Source of the DNA: SAR92 clade bacterium
GTDB lineage: Bacteria; Pseudomonadota; Gammaproteobacteria; Pseudomonadales; Porticoccaceae
DNA length: 64,000 bases
Assembly (NCBI GenBank): GCA_014381985.1
Contig: JACNKP010000023.1
Coordinates: 62,001-126,000, forward strand
Direction of reading: 5' to 3'
Below are positions 24,292 through 32,426 of this stretch, piece after piece. A model generated the notes under the pieces. That model ran no database searches. It saw only the letters and a program-made list of their open reading frames with translations, and was not told where the DNA came from. The position numbers and the translations under genes are program-made. Within the stretch, counting starts at the first letter, position 1, and every line of letters begins with the position of its first letter.

Positions 24292-27200
24292 TTACATATT
24301 ACGGCGATATTGTCCGCCGACATCAAACAGCGCATTAGTAATCTGGCCCAAAGAACAACAGCGTACCGCATCCATTAGTAATTCAAACCCATTATCACCA
24401 CGGCGGACTGCATCCTGAAGTCGTTTAAGCACCTGCTCAGATGACGCCTCATGCTCACTGTGGAATGCTCTCAAACGCTTAATTTGGCTTTGCTTTTCAT
24501 CATCTGTGGATCGTGCCAGCTTAATTTCCACTTCTTGTTCTTCCGCTTCACTAATAAAGGTATTAACGCCCACAATAGGCAGAGATCCATCGTGCTTTTT
24601 GTGCTCATAGAACATCGACTCCTCCTGGATTTTTCCTCTCTGGTAACCCGTTTCCATGGCACCTAAGACACCACCTCGATCAGAGATTTTCTCAAACTCT
24701 TGCAACACTGCCTCTTCTACTAAAGCGGTGAGTTCGTCAATAATAAAAGCTCCTTGACTTGGGTTTTCGTTTTTGGCTAGACCCCACTCTTGATTGATAA
24801 TCAGCTGGATAGCCAAGGCTCTGCGCACCGACTCCTCTGTAGGTGTGGTAATAGCTTCATCGTAGGCATTTGTATGCAGGCTATTACAATTATCATAAAT
24901 GGCGATCAAGGCTTGTAAGGTCGTGCGAATATCATTGAAATTCATTTCTTGGGCATGAAGAGAACGACCTGACGTTTGAATATGATATTTGAGCTTTTGA
25001 CTTCGTGGGTTAGCCGCGTAACGATCTCGCATAGCCGTTGCCCAAATACGTCGTGCCACTCGCCCCATCACCGTGTACTCAGGGTCCATGCCGTTAGAAA
25101 AGAAGAATGACAGATTAGGCGCAAAATCGTCAATATCCATGCCTCTGGCCAGATAAGCCTCCACAAAGGTAAAACCGTTAGACAGTGTAAAGGCCAATTG
25201 CGAAATAGGATTAGCTCCTGCTTCTGCAATATGGTATCCAGAGATCGAGACTGAATAGAAATTCCGAATGGCCTTATCGATAAAATACTGCTGCATATCA
25301 CCCATCATACGCAGACTAAACTCGGTAGAAAAAATACAAGTGTTCTGCCCTTGATCTTCCTTAAGAATATCTGCCTGTACCGTTCCTCGTACAGCGCTCA
25401 GAGCATTAGCGCGCAAGCTCTCATATTCATTATCATTGGGCTGACGCTTATGCTCACTAGCAAACTTATCCACCTGCTGGTCAATGGCGGTATTAAGAAA
25501 CATAGCCAGCACTGTTGGTGCCGGGCCGTTTATTGTCATAGACACCGATGTCCGAGGGTCACAAAGATCAAACCCATCATAGAGTGCCTTCATGTCATCC
25601 AAGGTACAGATAGAAACCCCCGCGTTGCCCACTTTGCCATAGATATCAGGGCGCTCACCTGGATCCCACCCATAAAGTGTGACTGAGTCAAAGGCGGTAG
25701 ACAGTCTTTTCGCTTCACTGTGTTCAGAAAGAGCTTTAAATCTCCGATTAGTTTTAAACGCATCCCCCTCACCAGCGAACATTCGAGCTGGGTCTTCTCC
25801 CTCACGCTTAAATGGGAAAACGCCCGCCGTGTAAGGAAATTCACCAGGAAGATTGTCCAGCATCAACCATGTTAATAAATCTCCATGGTCCTTCAATCGC
25901 GGCAATGAAACTCGAGAAATCTTGTTTCCAGAAAGAGAGATACTATTTAACGCGGTCCTCACTTGCTTACCATTTGCCAAGGTGTCTATTTTTTCATCAC
26001 CAGAATAAGCTTCAACCACTGCAGGCCAATTCTCTAATAGTGCAGCAGCTCGGCCATCCATCGTTTTTTCCCGGTCCTTAATAAGCTCATCAATTTCTAA
26101 AGGTGCCTTAGCACCTGATTCATTAAGCATACCCTTGGTCGCAGCCAACTGTTGTTTTTGCCGTGCCAAGGTTGCTTGCTTCTCAACATGCTGGTGATAA
26201 TTACGCACCGTATCTGCAATCTCGGCTAAATAACGCTGACGGTCAGCCGGCACTACCGCTGATTTTTCAGACGACATTCGGCAACTGACAGGCTCAAGGT
26301 GCTGGTCAAATTGACAGAGGCCTCTGTCCTGCAGTAATTTTAGCAATTCTTGGTAGGCTGCAGTCACTCCATCATCATTAAAGTGTGATGCGATCGAACC
26401 AAACACTGGCATAGAATCTGGAAGCTCAGTCCAGGCTTCGCGGTTGCGCTGCATCTGCTTGCACACATCACGATAGGCGTCTTCACTGCCTTTGCGGTCA
26501 AATTTATTGATAACCACAAGCTCAGCATAATCCAGCATATCTATTTTTTCTAACTGGCTCTGGGCGCCAAACTCTGGGGTCATTACATAAATAGGGACAT
26601 CAACATAGGGAACAATACCCGCATCACCCTGCCCTATACCGGGTGTTTCAACAACTACCAAATCAAATCCGCTAAGACGCATTGCGCTAATAATGTCGGT
26701 AAGAGACTCTGGCACCTCACCTACCGCACCGCGAGTACCTATGGAACGCATGTAGATATTTGGATGATAGATCGCATTCATACGAATACGGTCTCCTAAG
26801 AGCGCGCCACCAGTTTTACGCCGAGTGGGATCAATAGCCAACACTCCAATCTTTAGTTGATCTGCACTGTCCTGCCGAAAACGACGAATCAACTCGTCAG
26901 TTAGTGAAGACTTACCCGCTCCACCGGTACCAGTAATACCAAGGACCGGCACAGTGTTGGTTAAAAACTGTGCCTGCTCTCGCAATGAATTTAAATCGCT
27001 CTCACTCAACTCATCACGCTCAATAGCCGTGATTAAAGTCGCTAAATTACGCTGACCTTCATCAGCGACGTTAAGATCTTTGGATTGAACTGTGATCGGT
27101 GACCCTGAACTGAGAGAGCATCGCTCAATCATATCCTCGATCATGCCAACTAAGCCTATATTTTGACCATCGTGGGGCGAATAAATACGCTCTACACCAT

Positions 27201-27582
27201 AATTTTGTAACTCCGCAATCTCAGAGGGAACTATCACACCACCACCACCACCAAAAATACGAATATGCTCAGCACCCGCTTCTTTAAGTAGGTCCACGGC
27301 ATACTTAAAGTACTCCACATGACCACCCTGATAGGAACTAATGGCTATACCTTGCGCATCTTCCTGCAAAGCCGTTGCGACGACCTCAGCAACCGAGCGA
27401 TTATGAGCTAGGTGAATGACCTCCACCCCTGCCCCCTGAAGAATACGGCGCATAATATTAATAGAAGCATCGTGACCATCAAATAGACTGGCAGCAGTAA
27501 CGAACCGAAGAGGCACTAATTTTTGTGGATTTGATTTACCCACAGTCTGTATAGTTGTATCACGCTTAGAAGTAACTGACAT
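24292..27582 (-). CDS. icmF: fused isobutyryl-CoA mutase (B12 domain + G-protein chaperone + mutase)
   Basis: 1096 residues with the IcmF order: B12-binding domain at 25-150 (FDGHDASINIMRRI, base-off His37), MeaB-like GTPase at about 205-420 (P-loop GITGTGGAGKSS near 215), then the acyl-CoA mutase barrel at 550-1096 (GEGDAFKTNRRFKALS, LSTAFDSVTLYGWDP, YHIAEAGANP). It interconverts isobutyryl-CoA and n-butyryl-CoA, and some relatives act on isovaleryl/pivalyl-CoA; the residues GDAFKTNRRF differ from those of methylmalonyl-CoA mutase. The ATG at 27582 has AGGA 8 nt upstream. The gene is followed by tetR and preceded by a promoter region shared in sequence with the Nramp-like gene. Confidence 0.93.
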   Translation of the reverse strand: MSVTSKRDTTIQTVGKSNPQKLVPLRFVTAASLFDGHDASINIMRRILQGAGVEVIHLAHNRSVAEVVATALQEDAQGIAISSYQGGHVEYFKYAVDLLKEAGAEHIRIFGGGGGVIVPSEIAELQNYGVERIYSPHDGQNIGLVGMIEDMIERCSLSSGSPITVQSKDLNVADEGQRNLATLITAIERDELSESDLNSLREQAQFLTNTVPVLGITGTGGAGKSSLTDELIRRFRQDSADQLKIGVLAIDPTRRKTGGALLGDRIRMNAIYHPNIYMRSIGTRGAVGEVPESLTDIISAMRLSGFDLVVVETPGIGQGDAGIVPYVDVPIYVMTPEFGAQSQLEKIDMLDYAELVVINKFDRKGSEDAYRDVCKQMQRNREAWTELPDSMPVFGSIASHFNDDGVTAAYQELLKLLQDRGLCQFDQHLEPVSCRMSSEKSAVVPADRQRYLAEIADTVRNYHQHVEKQATLARQKQQLAATKGMLNESGAKAPLEIDELIKDREKTMDGRAAALLENWPAVVEAYSGDEKIDTLANGKQVRTALNSISLSGNKISRVSLPRLKDHGDLLTWLMLDNLPGEFPYTAGVFPFKREGEDPARMFAGEGDAFKTNRRFKALSEHSEAKRLSTAFDSVTLYGWDPGERPDIYGKVGNAGVSICTLDDMKALYDGFDLCDPRTSVSMTINGPAPTVLAMFLNTAIDQQVDKFASEHKRQPNDNEYESLRANALSAVRGTVQADILKEDQGQNTCIFSTEFSLRMMGDMQQYFIDKAIRNFYSVSISGYHIAEAGANPISQLAFTLSNGFTFVEAYLARGMDIDDFAPNLSFFFSNGMDPEYTVMGRVARRIWATAMRDRYAANPRSQKLKYHIQTSGRSLHAQEMNFNDIRTTLQALIAIYDNCNSLHTNAYDEAITTPTEESVRRALAIQLIINQEWGLAKNENPSQGAFIIDELTALVEEAVLQEFEKISDRGGVLGAMETGYQRGKIQEESMFYEHKKHDGSLPIVGVNTFISEAEEQEVEIKLARSTDDEKQSQIKRLRAFHSEHEASSEQVLKRLQDAVRRGDNGFELLMDAVRCCSLGQITNALFDVGGQYRRNM

Positions 27583-27642
27583 GGCGCATTCCTAGGTTAT
27601 AAGGGACATAGTGATTAGTGAAAATGTTGCTTAGCGGGTAAT

Positions 27643-27676
27643 TTTAATAAACTTGCTTGTCACACGCAAGTAAATA
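27643..27676 (-). promoter_or_regulatory. candidate promoter/operator of icmF
   Basis: On the minus strand TTGCGT-17-TAAAAT forms a possible sigma70 promoter about 60-90 bp before the icmF start. The inverted repeat ACTTGC-N9-GCAAGT (27651-27671 on the plus strand) covers the -35 and spacer. The core ACAAGCAAGTT recurs in the same geometry upstream of the Nramp-like gene, so a shared repressor is plausible. Confidence 0.55.
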
Positions 27677-27756
27677 AAGCTTTGCTGATCACTGAAGCGT
27701 AACTAGGGTCGCTTCGAAAATAGTTTTACTGCGCTTATCTGGGCTAGATAATGGTC

Positions 27757-28956
27757 CTATGGAAGAAAAATCTTAGCAATATTAAAGAGACCCAGAGCCG
27801 CAACAGTGGTCACCACTGCACCACCAATGATATTAGCAGTCCATTTGTTGCGGTGATCACCTAGCAAGTCGCCTCGATTCATAATAATGAGCAAGAACAC
27901 AGCGATAATAGGCAATAGCAGGCCGTTGGCGGCCTGAGCAAAGAGTATGGCGGCTATTGGCTTTGTTCCCACAGCGGCAAACAGAGTTCCAGTGGTAAGC
28001 ACCGTTAACCAGATACCGCGGAAGCGGCGGTCTGCAAAATCACACGGCCAGCCCAATGCTCCACTGACAGCATAGGCTGCGGCTAGGGGGGCTGTAATAG
28101 CACTGGTTAAACCCGCCGCCACAAGACCAAGGGCGAAGAAATAATTAGCTCCACTACCCAGTACTGGCTCTAATTGAGTCGCCAAAGACTGGGCCGAGAA
28201 TGTATTATCCGTCTGAAAAAACGCGACCGCTGCTGTGCTCATCACAGCAAGGGTAATCAATCCGCCTAGACCGATCGAAACCATCGTGTCTTTCCGAGAT
28301 TGTGCAAGAGCAGTTTCCAGAGCCACACCCCGCCATTTTTCTTGTACCGCGTTGGCGTGGAGAAATAGATTGTATGGCACAACTGTAGTTCCAATAAGGG
28401 CAATAATCGTCCGTGCTGATCCCTCAGGTATTTGTGGGGTTACTAACCCGCGGAATAGCGCACCATAGTCAACATCTACTAGCACCATGGTCACCACAAA
28501 GACGCTACTCATTGTGAGCACTAAAATAATCAATACCGGCTCTAATATTTTGTAGCCTCCCGTACCGAGTAACAGCGCACTAAGGATGCCAATAACAAGA
28601 GCACACCAAGCGGCCGGTAAGGGTGTGATGGTTGCCAATCCAAGCGCTGCTCCTGATATATTACCCGCCTCATAGGCGGCGTTGCCAACACCAATTGCAG
28701 AAACCACTAGAACGACTGCACAACGGCTTATAATGGGGCTGCTAAAGGTACTGCGCAGGGCCTGAGATAGACCTGAGCCAGAGACCAAACCTAGCCTAGC
28801 GGCCATTTCTTGCAAGACGATGGTAGCAATAAGAGAAAACAGCAAGGCCCAAAGTAGTACAAAACCAAAATTTGCCCCTGCCACACTGGCAGTAGCGATA
28901 CTACCCGGCCCAATAAAGGCCGCGGTAACTAAAAACCCCGGTCCAAACCCTTTCAT
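27757..28956 (-). CDS. Nramp-fold transporter with altered metal-binding motifs
   Basis: About 399 residues and 11 TM segments. ATG 28956 (MKGFGPGF) is chosen because GGAG lies 5 nt upstream; the longer track start at 28998 would run through the operator. Family features such as the TM1 and TM6 breaks are recognisable, but TM1 has FIGPGSIATAS where metal carriers have DPGN, and TM6 has VPYNLFLHA where they have MPHN. Loss of the Asp and Asn ligands puts it outside the classic Mn/Fe carriers, so its cargo is unknown. It lies 760 bp from icmF on the same strand, with similar promoter sequence. Neighbours upstream: divergent dbpA. Confidence 0.82.
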   Translation of the reverse strand: MKGFGPGFLVTAAFIGPGSIATASVAGANFGFVLLWALLFSLIATIVLQEMAARLGLVSGSGLSQALRSTFSSPIISRCAVVLVVSAIGVGNAAYEAGNISGAALGLATITPLPAAWCALVIGILSALLLGTGGYKILEPVLIILVLTMSSVFVVTMVLVDVDYGALFRGLVTPQIPEGSARTIIALIGTTVVPYNLFLHANAVQEKWRGVALETALAQSRKDTMVSIGLGGLITLAVMSTAAVAFFQTDNTFSAQSLATQLEPVLGSGANYFFALGLVAAGLTSAITAPLAAAYAVSGALGWPCDFADRRFRGIWLTVLTTGTLFAAVGTKPIAAILFAQAANGLLLPIIAVFLLIIMNRGDLLGDHRNKWTANIIGGAVVTTVAALGLFNIAKIFLP

Positions 28957-29276
28957 ACTGTCTCCATTAATTGCGCAGGGGTTACCTGTAGGTAGCAAGT
29001 CTAATTAACTTGCTTGTTCCATGCAAAGCAATTGATGCACCTAAAAAAAGAACCAAGCAGGCTCTTCTGTGGACTATGATGATTAGCATTCATTAGACTA
29101 CAGGTGTCACAAATAAAAATTTAACTACAGGTAATTGTTCGAATGTCCAATACTGGCGTCGACGATTTTTACGTTGGATGCCGACTTATCAATTCCAAAC
29201 CACCACGTCGCTGACAGACTGTTATACTGTCGCATCCCAAATTTTTAACCATCCACCAAATAACTCTGGATTTCCC
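28957..29276. other. 320-bp divergent region (Nramp-like / dbpA)
   Basis: Contains the Nramp-like operator described separately. On the dbpA side the hexamer TATACT at 29223-29228 could be a -10 element, with no good -35; if used, it excludes the ATG at 29178 as the dbpA start. No other gene or RNA is recognisable. Confidence 0.55.
28994..29031 (-). promoter_or_regulatory. candidate promoter/operator of the Nramp-like gene
   Basis: Minus strand: TTGCAT-17-TAGACT, spacer including ACAAGCAAGTT as upstream of icmF. On the plus strand AGCAAGT-N7-ACTTGCT (28994-29014) is a perfect 7-bp inverted repeat and ACTTGC-N9-GCAAAG (29008-29028) is a second, imperfect one matching the icmF site. The sites sit about 40-70 bp before the chosen start. 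Confidence 0.52.
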
Positions 29277-30656
29277 GTGACCCATACTCTATTTTCCTCG
29301 GTGGGCTTGCCACCCGCCCAAATCGACAACCTAGCGTCATTGGGTTATCTCCATATGACCCCGATACAAGCGTTGAGCCTACCCGCTGCACTAGCCGGAA
29401 AGGATTTAATCGCCCAGGCCAAGACCGGCAGCGGTAAGACCGCTGCTTTTGCACTGCCGCTACTCACCAAACTGAATCCTCGTGATTTTGGTACGCAAGC
29501 ATTAGTGCTCTGCCCTACGCGTGAATTGGCCACACAGGTGGCGACGGAAATTCGTCGTCTGGCGCGCTATCAACCCAATATAAAAGTAGTCACCCTTTGC
29601 GGAGGTGTCTCCATCGGCCCTCAGATAGGATCATTAGAGCACGGTGCCCACATCGTGGTGGGCACCCCCGGTCGAATCAAAGATCACTTATCTAAAGAAA
29701 CCCTTTCGCTGGCGCGAACTAGCACGGTGGTATTAGACGAGGCAGATCGCATGCTTGAGATGGGTTTTATCGATGACATGGTGAGTATTCTCGAAGAGAC
29801 CCCAACAGACCGGCAGACCTTGCTGTTTTCGGCCACATACCCCAAGGATATTGCCGCTATCAGCGCTCGCTTTCAACATTCGCCGGTGCAAATCGCGGTT
29901 GAAGCCAGTGACGACGACAATACTATCGAGCAAAAGATGTTTGTTTGTAGTAAGCAACAACGCCTAGATGGACTGGTTAAGCTATTAACTCACTTTAAAC
30001 CGCACACCGCTGTTATTTTTTGCAACACAAAACTACTGGTGCGTGATGTCGGAGAACATTTAAATGCATGCGGAATCTATACCGCCGTGCTTCATGGAGA
30101 TCTCGAACAACGGGATCGAGACCACGTCTTAGTGCAGTTTCGGCAACAGAGCTGCCGTATATTAGTTGCAACGGATGTCGCTGCTCGGGGTTTAGACATA
30201 GATGATCTCGCCGCAGTAATTAATTTCGAACTGCCTCACGATGCTGAAACTTATGTGCACCGTATCGGTAGAACAGGGCGCGCTGGCAAATCAGGTCTTG
30301 CTCTCACCCTCTTCACAGAAGCGGAGCGTTTCAAGATCGAACGTATCGCTAACTACCTGAAGTATGATCTTCCATTTGTTTCGCTTGAAACACTCCCAAT
30401 GAGTGATACCAGACTACCGGCACCAGAATTTTTGACTCTATGTATTGCTGGTGGCCGAAAAGCCAAGGTGCGCCCTGGCGATATTCTCGGGGCACTTACC
30501 GGTCCTGGCGGTGTTGATGGAAAGGCCGTAGGGAAAATTGACATTAACGACCACGCCGCTTTTGTTGCTATTCAGCGCAACCTAGCGAACAAGGCTTTAA
30601 CGTGTTTGCAAGAGGGTAAAATCAAGGGCCGAAAATTTCGCGTCACGAAAATGTGA
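29277..30656 (+). CDS. dbpA: DEAD-box RNA helicase DbpA
   Basis: ATP-dependent RNA helicase acting in 50S subunit assembly through 23S rRNA hairpin 92. Motifs run AKTGSGKT, CPTRELA, VLDEADRM, LFSAT, HRIGRTGRAG, and the C-terminal 75 residues form the DbpA RNA-binding domain (TLCIAGGRKAKVRPGDILGALTG). The track opens at ATG 29178, but that extension has no homology-like content and may lie upstream of the transcript start. GTG 29277 gives 459 residues, close to E. coli DbpA (457), and begins VTHTLFSSVGLPPAQ. A strong terminator follows. Monocistronic. Confidence 0.92.
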   Translation: MTHTLFSSVGLPPAQIDNLASLGYLHMTPIQALSLPAALAGKDLIAQAKTGSGKTAAFALPLLTKLNPRDFGTQALVLCPTRELATQVATEIRRLARYQPNIKVVTLCGGVSIGPQIGSLEHGAHIVVGTPGRIKDHLSKETLSLARTSTVVLDEADRMLEMGFIDDMVSILEETPTDRQTLLFSATYPKDIAAISARFQHSPVQIAVEASDDDNTIEQKMFVCSKQQRLDGLVKLLTHFKPHTAVIFCNTKLLVRDVGEHLNACGIYTAVLHGDLEQRDRDHVLVQFRQQSCRILVATDVAARGLDIDDLAAVINFELPHDAETYVHRIGRTGRAGKSGLALTLFTEAERFKIERIANYLKYDLPFVSLETLPMSDTRLPAPEFLTLCIAGGRKAKVRPGDILGALTGPGGVDGKAVGKIDINDHAAFVAIQRNLANKALTCLQEGKIKGRKFRVTKM

Positions 30657-30683
30657 CCCTAGCACATCTCGAACTATTTAGTG

Positions 30684-30705
30684 AAGAGCCGTTAAGGCTC
30701 TTTTT
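30684..30705 (+). terminator. rho-independent terminator after dbpA
   Basis: AAGAGCC-GTTAA-GGCTCTT followed by T residues: a 7-bp perfect stem with a 5-nt loop, 28 bp after the dbpA stop. Confidence 0.93.
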
Positions 30706-30808
30706 AATAGCACCAAAAAGTCATGTGGCGGTGTTGAATATTGTGACTTTGCACGTTTCCCGCCTGAATAAAACAGACACATCGCTGTACCTAGCACCAA
30801 TGAATAAT

Positions 30809-31396
30809 TTAGTTGACGGGGGTTAATTTTCCTGTTTTGACGTCAAAAATAAAGCCGAAAATATTAATATGACTAGGGACAAGTTCATGCTGTCGGATAG
30901 TACTCATATCTTTTAATACACTTTCTTTTAAGTCAGTAAAGGTGTACCAGTCGATAGCTTTACCCGCCGCAGAACCCGGCTTTGTGTTGACGGTTGAATC
31001 TCTCTTAGGGTTAATCCAGACACCGTCTTCAATCACCGCGGTTTCTAAATCATCCTCTAATAATTCACCAATAATGTCTTCGGTCACTAACGTCATACCG
31101 CAATTGGTGTGGTGAATAACAAACCAGTCAAGCGTACCTAAAAACTTATGGGAAATAATCAACGAGCGAATTGCATCCTCTGTAGCCCTGCCGCCGGCAT
31201 TACGAATAATATGGGCTTCGCCATCCAGTAAGCCTGCAAATTTATAGGGGTCCATTCGGGAATCCATGCAAGTTAAAATGGATATATGCCGCGTTGGTTG
31301 GGGTTGCAACTCAGACTGACTAAATGACTTACTGTAATGAGTGTTGGCTTCAATAATTGAAGTAAGATTTGCAGTCTCTCTGGTATTTTCAGGCAT
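30809..31396 (-). CDS. beta-class carbonic anhydrase
   Basis: Interconverts CO2 and bicarbonate. About 195 residues. Zinc ligands are visible: Cys and the Asp-Arg dyad in CMDSRMD, then His and Cys in HHTNCG. RNAGGRATEDAIRSL is the conserved helix after the dyad. The track opens with TTG 31426; ATG 31396 (MPENTRET) is a more usual start, though neither has a strong ribosome site. The gene lies about 40 bp after meaB on the same strand, so it is probably the last gene of the propionyl-CoA operon. A role in supplying bicarbonate to the biotin carboxylase is a reasonable inference. Confidence 0.85.
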   Translation of the reverse strand: MPENTRETANLTSIIEANTHYSKSFSQSELQPQPTRHISILTCMDSRMDPYKFAGLLDGEAHIIRNAGGRATEDAIRSLIISHKFLGTLDWFVIHHTNCGMTLVTEDIIGELLEDDLETAVIEDGVWINPKRDSTVNTKPGSAAGKAIDWYTFTDLKESVLKDMSTIRQHELVPSHINIFGFIFDVKTGKLTPVN

Positions 31397-31435
31397 AGGG
31401 TCAACTTTTAATAATATTTTGGACAAAGTATAAAC

Positions 31436-32419
31436 TTAATCTATTTTTTTATAAGACTCAACCAGTCTTTGGGCCGCAATGGTGGCCGGCAACGTTCCTT
31501 CTAATACTGCAGTCTCCAATTTAGGGACTAACTTTTTAATCTCAGGATTAGCCTTTAAGTCTGCGATAAGAGATTCAGCCGTTTCAGACCACATCCAAGC
31601 CTTGGACTGTTGCGCACGAAGTTTCGCTAATTGCCCTTTTTCAGACAGCGCAAAATTGAACTCAGTTACCTTAGCCCAAACAGCTTCAACCCCTTGATTT
31701 TTCAATGCAGAACATGTCATGACTGGCGGTTGCCAGTGGTCAAATCGTGATTTCATAAAATGAATGGCAGACCTATAGTCAGATTGTGTTTGAGCGGCCG
31801 CTGCAGTTTGGTGACCATCCGCTTTATTAACCAACACTAAATCGGCCAACTCCATAATACCGCGTTTAATTCCCTGTAATTCGTCGCCTCCAGAGGGAGA
31901 CAACAGCAACAAAAACATATCTGTCATATCCGCCACGGCTGTCTCTGACTGTCCGACCCCAACAGTTTCGACTAAGACAACATCAAATCCGGCTGCTTCA
32001 CAGATCAGCATGGACTCTCGGGTTCGCCGTGTCACACCGCCTAAGGTTTTTCCTGCAGGTGAAGGTCTCACAAACGCTTGCTCTGCAAACGCTAAAGTCT
32101 CCATCCTCGTTTTATCACCAAGAATAGATCCGCCAGTGACGGCAGACGATGGATCTACTGCCAATACCGCCACACTGTGTCCCTGCTCTATAATATGATT
32201 GCCAAACACTTCAATAAATGTTGATTTACCTGTCCCTGGCGCCCCAGAGATACCCACACGGACAGAATCACCCGAATAAGGCATTAGGGCTTCAAGTAAG
32301 CTGGACGCCTGTTCTCTGTGATCTTTTCTTGTCGACTCAACCAAGGTAATCGCTTTTGCTAAGGCACGGCGATCGCCGGCTCGAACCTGCTCTGCTAAAG
32401 ATCGGGATTTATCTGTCAT
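31436..32419 (-). CDS. meaB: MeaB-type GTPase, methylmalonyl-CoA mutase chaperone
   Basis: G3E-family GTPase that loads and protects adenosylcobalamin on methylmalonyl-CoA mutase. 327 residues, usual for MeaB/ArgK. The P-loop is GAPGTGKST near residue 60, followed by VAVLAVDPSS, LGDKTRM, VLVETVGVGQSE and VLVNKADG. The stop-to-start gap from the carboxylase alpha gene is 7 bp, so it is firmly in the operon. The old name ArgK (arginine kinase) applies to the same family and should not be taken at face value. Confidence 0.93.
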   Translation of the reverse strand: MTDKSRSLAEQVRAGDRRALAKAITLVESTRKDHREQASSLLEALMPYSGDSVRVGISGAPGTGKSTFIEVFGNHIIEQGHSVAVLAVDPSSAVTGGSILGDKTRMETLAFAEQAFVRPSPAGKTLGGVTRRTRESMLICEAAGFDVVLVETVGVGQSETAVADMTDMFLLLLSPSGGDELQGIKRGIMELADLVLVNKADGHQTAAAAQTQSDYRSAIHFMKSRFDHWQPPVMTCSALKNQGVEAVWAKVTEFNFALSEKGQLAKLRAQQSKAWMWSETAESLIADLKANPEIKKLVPKLETAVLEGTLPATIAAQRLVESYKKID

Positions 32420-32426
32420 TCAGCCA

